Assembly: GCA_003116975.1 (NCBI GenBank)
Contig: BGKB01000111.1
Coordinates: 159,718 to 223,717 of the forward strand
DNA: 64,000 nt
Direction: 5' to 3'
Source of the DNA: Aurantiochytrium sp. KH105
Lineage: Eukaryota > Sar > Bigyra > Thraustochytrida > Thraustochytriidae
In this document: positions 58,530 to 64,000 of the stretch, one piece after another
Numbering within the stretch: the first letter of the stretch is position 1
Layout of the letters: every line of letters begins with the position of its first letter
Program-made: the position numbers and the translations under genes
The notes under the pieces: generated by a model
Seen by the model: the letters and a program-made list of their open reading frames with translations, nothing else
What the model was told of the DNA's origin: nothing
The model's database searches: none

Positions 58530-60023
58530 ATGGCGCGGCGTTCGCGAGAGGAAGTGGCACTGCAGCGCGGAGCTGCGCAAGAGGACGAGGAGCAACCGGG
58601 AACACAAGATCAAGTCAACGACCAGGAAGAGTCGCAGGAGATGATGGTCCAGGAGAGGGTACTGACGCGTGGGCGCGTCGAGAAGCTCGCAGGCGAGGCA
58701 GGCGTGCGTGAGCTGGCCACAGCAAAGAGTCTGCGTCTGGAGGACCTGGGCGCAGACCGCGTCGCCCCCAAAGCGCTGCAGAGCTTTACGGGACTTTTTA
58801 AACTTTTGCTGCAAAAGAACAAGCTCACGAGTCTGCCCAAGAGGGTCTTTGCACCGGGGAGCGCGTCGACGCTGACGTTCTTGGACTTGAGTCAGAATCG
58901 ACTTGACAATGAGTGCCTGGAGCGCCTTGGCCGCTGGCCCTTGGACAAGCTAGTGACGCTCAAACTGGCGGGCAATCGTCTGACTAGGTTCACAAGTGCC
59001 CCCTTTGCGCGCATGACAAAGCTTGCAGCGCTCGTACTCAATGACAACGAGCTTGAGACCATCGACTTTTCCGAGCAGGCTCTTCCTGCACTGAACACGC
59101 TCATCGTGTCTGATAACCAGATCTCATCCTTGGGATCGGAAGTTGGCCTCAAAAATTTGTCGGGCCTGAAGAAGATTAGCGCGTCAAGAAACAAGCTGGC
59201 TGCCGTTCCTGACGTGCGTGAATGCCCGCTCTTGGCCGAGCTTAGACTCAGCAACAACTCCATTTCTCGCATCGATGCCTCGGCCCTGGAGTCATGCACG
59301 AAGCTGGCGGTCCTTGATCTGAGCAGCAACGAGATTTCGAAAACGAAAGCGCTTCAAGCTCTCAAGACCGTCGCAGCCACCTTGATTCAAATTTCGTTGA
59401 TCAAAAATCCCGTTGTTGATAAATTGATCAAGGCGCCACGTAAAGATGGCGACGCTCCTGCTGAAGAAAAGGTGCAGCTCGCACGAGCTGTAGTCGAACG
59501 CTACTTTAAGGATGCCCCTCGCCTCAAAACCTGTGACGGCATCTCGCTGCAGAAGGCAGGCATTGCTGCTCCATCTGCAGCAGCCACGAAGACATCCTCT
59601 ACTCTAGCAGATCGAGGTAATCCTCAGAAGGGAGGCAAAAACGAGGCAAGGCGATCGGAAAAGGGCAAGACGCCCGAATCAGCATCAACAAAGTCCGGGT
59701 TTGTCGCCGAGGCTCGTGAAACTGAGGATGTGTCCAAATCATCTGCACGGACTGCTGCAGTCGTAGACTCCGCTTCGGACCGGGCTATTGTTGCTGATGC
59801 GAGCGTGAAAGCCGATGTAGGCGCACGTTCTGGCGTTGCGGCAGTGATTGTGGAGGCCCCAGGGCGTCGAAAGCGAGAGGCCGCTACGAACGAGGACAAC
59901 GACACGAAGTCCTCGAAGCGCTCAAAGAAGAAGAAAATGGCGAATGAGGATGACGACGGCATTGATTTGAAAAGACCTTCGACCAAAACTTGGGCTGTCA
60001 AACGCAAGGTCGACGCTTGGTAA
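58530..60023 (+). CDS. Leucine-rich-repeat protein with basic C-terminus, 497 aa
   Basis: Residues 1-60 are polar, Glu/Gln-rich. About 75-320 form some nine LRRs of the SDS22/LRRCT-like kind (LFKLLLQKNKLTSLPKRVF, LTFLDLSQNRLDNECLERLG, KLVTLKLAGNRLTRF, NTLIVSDNQISSLGSE, LAELRLSNNSISRID, LAVLDLSSNEISK). They are capped by LIQISLIKNPVVDKL and VERYFKDAPRLKTCDGI, resembling the C-terminal cap of nuclear LRR proteins. The last 150 residues are Ser/Ala/Lys-rich and disordered, with SSKRSKKKKM, a plausible nuclear signal, and end in WAVKRKVDAW. It is probably a nuclear or nucleolar protein-interaction scaffold; no orthologue is named. Confidence 0.85.
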   Translation: MARRSREEVALQRGAAQEDEEQPGTQDQVNDQEESQEMMVQERVLTRGRVEKLAGEAGVRELATAKSLRLEDLGADRVAPKALQSFTGLFKLLLQKNKLTSLPKRVFAPGSASTLTFLDLSQNRLDNECLERLGRWPLDKLVTLKLAGNRLTRFTSAPFARMTKLAALVLNDNELETIDFSEQALPALNTLIVSDNQISSLGSEVGLKNLSGLKKISASRNKLAAVPDVRECPLLAELRLSNNSISRIDASALESCTKLAVLDLSSNEISKTKALQALKTVAATLIQISLIKNPVVDKLIKAPRKDGDAPAEEKVQLARAVVERYFKDAPRLKTCDGISLQKAGIAAPSAAATKTSSTLADRGNPQKGGKNEARRSEKGKTPESASTKSGFVAEARETEDVSKSSARTAAVVDSASDRAIVADASVKADVGARSGVAAVIVEAPGRRKREAATNEDNDTKSSKRSKKKKMANEDDDGIDLKRPSTKTWAVKRKVDAW

Positions 60024-60412
60024 CTCAGTGGGCCAGCACTGCAATCTGTCATTTCGCCACATGAAAGAAAGACACCCCCAAAAGGCCTTTTCCGCAAAAA
60101 AGGACTTCGTATCAGCGGTGGTGACATATATACTATCTAACCTAGCCTTGGCCCAAGGACAGCTGGCGCGTGATCGAATGAACTAACATAAAAAATGAAA
60201 CGATTAGTGTCCCCCCCTCCCCCCTGACTCGAATATCAAAGTTGTCCAATCTCGCTTATAAGACGTATCTTTTGAGTGTTGACAGCGTATCTCTTTTTTT
60301 GTGGAGAGAGATGGATCGCCGAAAAGCGTGGTCCATAATGGAGGTGAGGATAAAATCTGACTTGCCAATCAATGCGAACATACAGGTTCGAGCTGCGAGA
60401 TGCTTTATTTCC
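60024..60412. other. Convergent intergenic region
   Basis: 3' flanks of the LRR and TPR-DnaJ genes. A C-run lies at 60210-60224. No gene seen. Confidence 0.55.
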
Positions 60413-62779
60413 TTACCAAAAACGTGTTGTCCCAGCATCGTAGGTGCGGCGAGACGATGGAGACTTGAGGACACGATAGGCCTCCGCGACGCGCTTGAAG
60501 CGCGCCTCGGCGCCTGGAGACTTGCATTTGTCGGGATGGTATCGTAGAGCTTTTTGCTTGTAGGCCTTTTTCACAGCAGCCGTCGACGCTGACTGTGGCA
60601 AACCAAGGACTTGGTAATGACTCTTGGTTTCCGGCTCAAAGGAACGGCGTCGACGCTCCGGCTTCGTCTTCTTCGCGCTGTTGCTGCGTGTGTTGTATCC
60701 ATGCTGCGGCTCCTCCGTCTCACGCCGCCTCGTGCCAGTCCCGGGCGCAGTGGCCCTGGGCCGACCCGGGCCTGAGCTGGCCCGGCTGCCTGCACTGCGA
60801 TACGAGGAGGAAAACGATGGCCCCGCTCCGGTGCTCTCTGCAGAGGCTGAAGACTTGTTTTGGCCGCCGCCCGAGGCAAATGTGCTGCGTCGTGTGCTTC
60901 TCCGAAAGTACTCCGATGCATCCTTTTCCCGCTGACGTTGCTGCTGCTCATGCTTCTTGCGCTCAAACTCGGCGGCGGCCTTGCGTTCGCGCTCCTTGCG
61001 TTCTGCGTTCTCTAGAAAACTTCGTGCGCTCTTGAGCTCGCGTAGAATGGTTGCCGTGGGCTCCTTGCGGTACGTCTTTTCGAGATCGCTCACGGCAGTC
61101 TTGTAGTCGCCAAGACGAATAAAGGCGTGTGCACGGCGAACCCGCGCCTTGTGATACAATGGCATGTTGATGAGGGCCCTGTTGCAGTCGACAATGGCAT
61201 CTCGGAAGCGATGCAAAGCCATGTTGGCCGCTGCGCGGCGGAAAAATGTGCGCCCATTGTAGGCCTTGTTCTCTGCGTCAATTTGCAGGGCAGCATCAAA
61301 GGCCTTGATGGCTGCCTCGCTGTCCCCAGAGCCAAAGGCTGTGGCTCCCTTTTCGAGAAGAGTGTCCATCTCCCGGATCATCTCCAGTCGTCGCAGAGTG
61401 CGCTGGTCGGCAGGATCAATCTTGTGGCAAATGGCAAAAAGAATTTTGGATTCGCTCGTGAGTGCGCAGTAGAGGAGAATTTTGGCGTAAAGATAGCACT
61501 CAGCCAAGAGTGCTTGCGCCTCTACCGGGGACTCAATGGCAGCAACGACGCCCTCGAGCTCTGCGCGCACGCCTTGGAGTTCTGGCACCTTGAGCGCTTG
61601 GTTCTTGCTCGAGGCTCCAAGACGCAAGAGCTTGAGAGCCTGCTTGCACATCCAAATGCGCCGCGACGCAGGAGCAATCTGCAACGCACGGTCTGTGAGC
61701 CGCTCGCACTCCTCGGCGTTTTCCTCGCTGAGAGCAATGTCACAATCTTCAAGGATCTGCTCATACTCGGCAAAGAGGACGAGCATCTCCTTGACCTCGT
61801 CTGTGTGGCCCTTGCCTTGCCTCACAAGAGCGCCGAGATGGCTCTTGCAAATCTCAATGTCCCCCAGAGCAAGAGAGGCTCTTGCTGCGCGCACGCGCGC
61901 ACGAACATACCCGGGGTCAAGCTCAATGGCCCGGTCGCAGTCCGCAATGGCATCCTTGTACCTCGCTTGCATGAGCTGAGCGGCGGCCCTATTCCCGTAA
62001 AAGACGGCGTTCTGTGGTTCGAGCTCGATAGCCTGCGAGTACATGGCGACGGCAAGCTCGTAGTCCTTCTCAGCGTAGTGCTCATTGCCGCGATTCTTGC
62101 ATTCGTGGGCCTTTGCAGCTTTGGCGTTGCTGGATTCGCTGCCGTCATCTACGTCCTCGTTAGCGGCAGCAGAGTCGAACATGGAGGCATCTAGGTTGGC
62201 AATGGGCGAAGATGAGTTGCTCGTCTTGCGCCGCTTCTTGGTCCGTCGGTGAGACGACGGACGCGCAGACCCAGGGGCCCGCTTTGCGCGTTCGCGCAGT
62301 GTCGGGCTTCGAGGAAGGTTTGCCTCGGCACCAGAGTTCTCGTCTGCAGCCGCAGAGGAGCTTGAACTCGAGCTCGGAAAGGCGGAGGAGCCCTTGGCTT
62401 TGCCCTTGTTGGATTCCAGAATGCTCTTTTTAGGAAAGTCAGCGTTGTCGTCATTTGGGGACAGAAAATCCCCAAAATCGGTGCCGCCGTCCACGTCGTC
62501 ATCGTCGAGGGACATGAAGCTCGATTCGAGGACATCTGCTTCGGCCTGAGCCTGTGCAGCCGCCCAAGACGTCACGCCTGCGGTCTTTTTGCTGCTGCGG
62601 CGGGCAGTGCCACGCTTTCGTCGAGTGGTACTCGCCCCGGCTCCAGTAGTTGCTCGTCGACCAGTTGTCGCCCGTTTTGTCGCGGAGCCTGCTACGCTCT
62701 TGCGACGGCTGCTGCGACGGGGAGTCGCAATGGGCACCTTCGCGCCAGAAGTCTGAGGGCGAGAGCTTGGCGCGAACAT
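60413..62779 (-). CDS. TPR-DnaJ co-chaperone (DNAJC7-like), 788 aa
   Basis: From the ATG at 62779. Residues 1-215 are disordered, Ser/Arg/Lys-rich with acidic patches. About 220-600 are tetratricopeptide repeats (KNRGNEHYAEKDYELAVAMY, NAVFYGNRAAAQLMQARYKD, KGATAFGSGDSEAAIKAFDA, TFFRRAAANMALHRFRDAIV). A Lys/Glu/Gln helix and a Ser/Gly/Arg linker lead to a C-terminal J domain at 720-788 (HYQVLGLPQSASTAAVKKAY) with the Hsp70-activating HPD at 748-750. The order TPR then J matches DNAJC7/TPR2, which bridges Hsp90 and Hsp70, but the long basic N-terminus is extra and suggests nuclear work. The frame is open a further 50 codons upstream with Cys/Ser/Leu-rich content, which I reject as leader. Confidence 0.88.
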   Translation of the reverse strand: MFAPSSRPQTSGAKVPIATPRRSSRRKSVAGSATKRATTGRRATTGAGASTTRRKRGTARRSSKKTAGVTSWAAAQAQAEADVLESSFMSLDDDDVDGGTDFGDFLSPNDDNADFPKKSILESNKGKAKGSSAFPSSSSSSSAAADENSGAEANLPRSPTLRERAKRAPGSARPSSHRRTKKRRKTSNSSSPIANLDASMFDSAAANEDVDDGSESSNAKAAKAHECKNRGNEHYAEKDYELAVAMYSQAIELEPQNAVFYGNRAAAQLMQARYKDAIADCDRAIELDPGYVRARVRAARASLALGDIEICKSHLGALVRQGKGHTDEVKEMLVLFAEYEQILEDCDIALSEENAEECERLTDRALQIAPASRRIWMCKQALKLLRLGASSKNQALKVPELQGVRAELEGVVAAIESPVEAQALLAECYLYAKILLYCALTSESKILFAICHKIDPADQRTLRRLEMIREMDTLLEKGATAFGSGDSEAAIKAFDAALQIDAENKAYNGRTFFRRAAANMALHRFRDAIVDCNRALINMPLYHKARVRRAHAFIRLGDYKTAVSDLEKTYRKEPTATILRELKSARSFLENAERKERERKAAAEFERKKHEQQQRQREKDASEYFRRSTRRSTFASGGGQNKSSASAESTGAGPSFSSSYRSAGSRASSGPGRPRATAPGTGTRRRETEEPQHGYNTRSNSAKKTKPERRRRSFEPETKSHYQVLGLPQSASTAAVKKAYKQKALRYHPDKCKSPGAEARFKRVAEAYRVLKSPSSRRTYDAGTTRFW

Positions 62780-64000
62780 CGCGCAAAAACAGTTCTTCTT
62801 CTTGCTCTTGTCTAACCAGCACAAGGAAGAGAGGGAGAAGGAGGACCAGAACGGTTCGCGCAGATCTAGGCAGACCAGACAGACAGACGGACACGGTCGG
62901 TCGGGGACGCGTGCGCAAGCCTCAATCAATCAATCAACCAGCCAATCAGCCAACCAATCAACCAGCCAGCCAGCCAGCCAGACAGACAGACAGAGGGTTG
63001 CTTAATTGGTTGCCCTCTCCTCCAACGCGCTTGCTCGCGATCGTGTTGGCTGGCCTGTCTGTGTGTCTATAATGTTGGTCTGCTGCTTCACCAAACGAAA
63101 AAGACTGCGATGCCCTCACGGCGGTTGCACTCCCGCAACCCATTTATTATCCGCAATAGTCCAGCTTAAAAAGAATTACAAAAAAAGTCTTCGCATTTGC
63201 TCTCTTTTGTTTTCTTCATGCGCATCTTTTTATCCTGTGGCGATGCCGAGCGCACAATCGACCGCTCCACTGATCCCGAGACTATAGGTAGGGCTACATA
63301 TATTTACCTTTTTAAAAATATGCTCGTTCCCTGGGAAAGCAGTCTACAAAGGAATGAATGCATGCAGGAATGAATATTGATGATGGGTTGACCTGAAGTA
63401 ACAAGAGTTGGCTCGTAAGGGATGATGAGACTCTTTTGTCGCGTAAAGATGCTAGGCAGACTGGTAGACGACGTCTTTTAAAATGATTTGACTTTGAACT
63501 CACGTCGCGAGATCATTACGTTTGCATGGTTGACAGATGCATTTGAGCGCACCAACCAAAACCTTTGTAAAGCGAATGAATCCATGTTGTCGCCTGACCT
63601 TGTCTCTTCTCTGGTCTTTCATGCATTGATTTTAGAAGAATTGCTAGCAGTTTTCCTGCGCTCCTCTACTTTGCTTGCTTTTGCTCGTGGACAATGGACA
63701 TCTTATCTTTCTTGTTCGTGTGCGTGATTCCAATTTCGAATAAGCTTCTTCTAGGCTTTGTCATTGCTCAATGAATGAATTAGACACGTAATCAATGCTC
63801 TATCATCAACGAAATAAGCTAACATGCCTTGTTTGGATGCGAACGCGAGATTCTTCACGCAGAAACAGATGGATTGACACATGTCTTGGGGGCTGCTAAT
63901 CTCTGTAAGAATTTTGATATCAGATCAAAAGAGCATAGTGAGTATCTTATTGATAGGCATAGCGTGTAGCGTGATGTGTGATTGCTCAAAGCTACTCACA
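62780..64000. other. Right-hand intergenic region
   Basis: No gene supported. An AACC/AGCC repeat (62925-62980) and CAGA run (62978-62995) lie in the upstream region of the TPR-DnaJ gene. From 63100 the DNA is AT-richer, with a CATATATTTA stretch near 63296. A neighbouring gene probably begins or ends beyond 64000. Confidence 0.5.

Noticed and set aside
62780..62929. 50-codon upstream extension of the TPR-DnaJ protein
   Set aside because: Cys/Ser/Leu-rich leader-like content; the next in-frame ATG begins the basic region continuous with the rest.

Overview
The window looks like nuclear DNA of a GC-rich, intron-poor unicellular eukaryote. Most genes are single long open frames, separated by GC-rich, microsatellite-laden spacers. 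Only two genes show clear spliceosomal introns (short, GT..AG). Two tRNA genes carry an intron at the canonical site. An APC/C subunit, CAP-Gly/WD40, calponin-type, RING and TPR-J proteins, a receiver-PAS protein and a 3.3k-residue extracellular FG-GAP/Calx-beta protein fit a protist. My best guess is a thraustochytrid-like stramenopile; this is inference from style and gene content, not from a marker gene.

Layout. 1-6139: the 3' tip of a gene, a 295-bp tandem duplication, a small ORF, a protein kinase on the minus strand, and a decayed zone with a PIF/Harbinger transposase remnant and a diverged tandem repeat. 6140-10400: acetyl-CoA acetyltransferase, then four tRNA-Asn(GTT) genes in a mirror-image array (intron, no intron, small membrane-protein gene, no intron, intron). 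10759-20832: CAP-Gly/WD40 protein, APC4, a large acidic orphan, a small mitochondrial-type membrane protein and a transgelin-like CH protein. 21319-30301: a GNAT-LysM-LysM-HMG-box fusion, a 3-ketodihydrosphingosine reductase with one intron, and a receiver-PAS regulator. 31379-45283: an ARMC6-N-like stand-alone protein, a 4.8-kb repeat-rich gap, a RING protein, an orphan with a duplicated domain behind a palindrome-TATA promoter, a type I membrane orphan and a three-exon extradiol dioxygenase. 45284-62779: an acidic protein with six helical repeats, the giant secreted protein, an LRR protein and a TPR-DnaJ co-chaperone. 62780-64000 holds no gene I can support.

The genes do not form an operon. 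Several are head-to-head pairs sharing GC-rich promoter islands (10759/12819, 21319/25856, 28295/31379, 47956/58530). They cover housekeeping roles: ubiquitin ligation (APC4, RING), chaperones, cytoskeleton, sphingolipid and acyl-CoA metabolism, and signalling (kinase, receiver-PAS). The most unusual items are the GNAT-LysM-HMG fusion, the mirror-image tRNA-Asn array with mixed intron status and atypical identity bases, the six-repeat acidic protein, and the duplicated-domain orphan at 38245.
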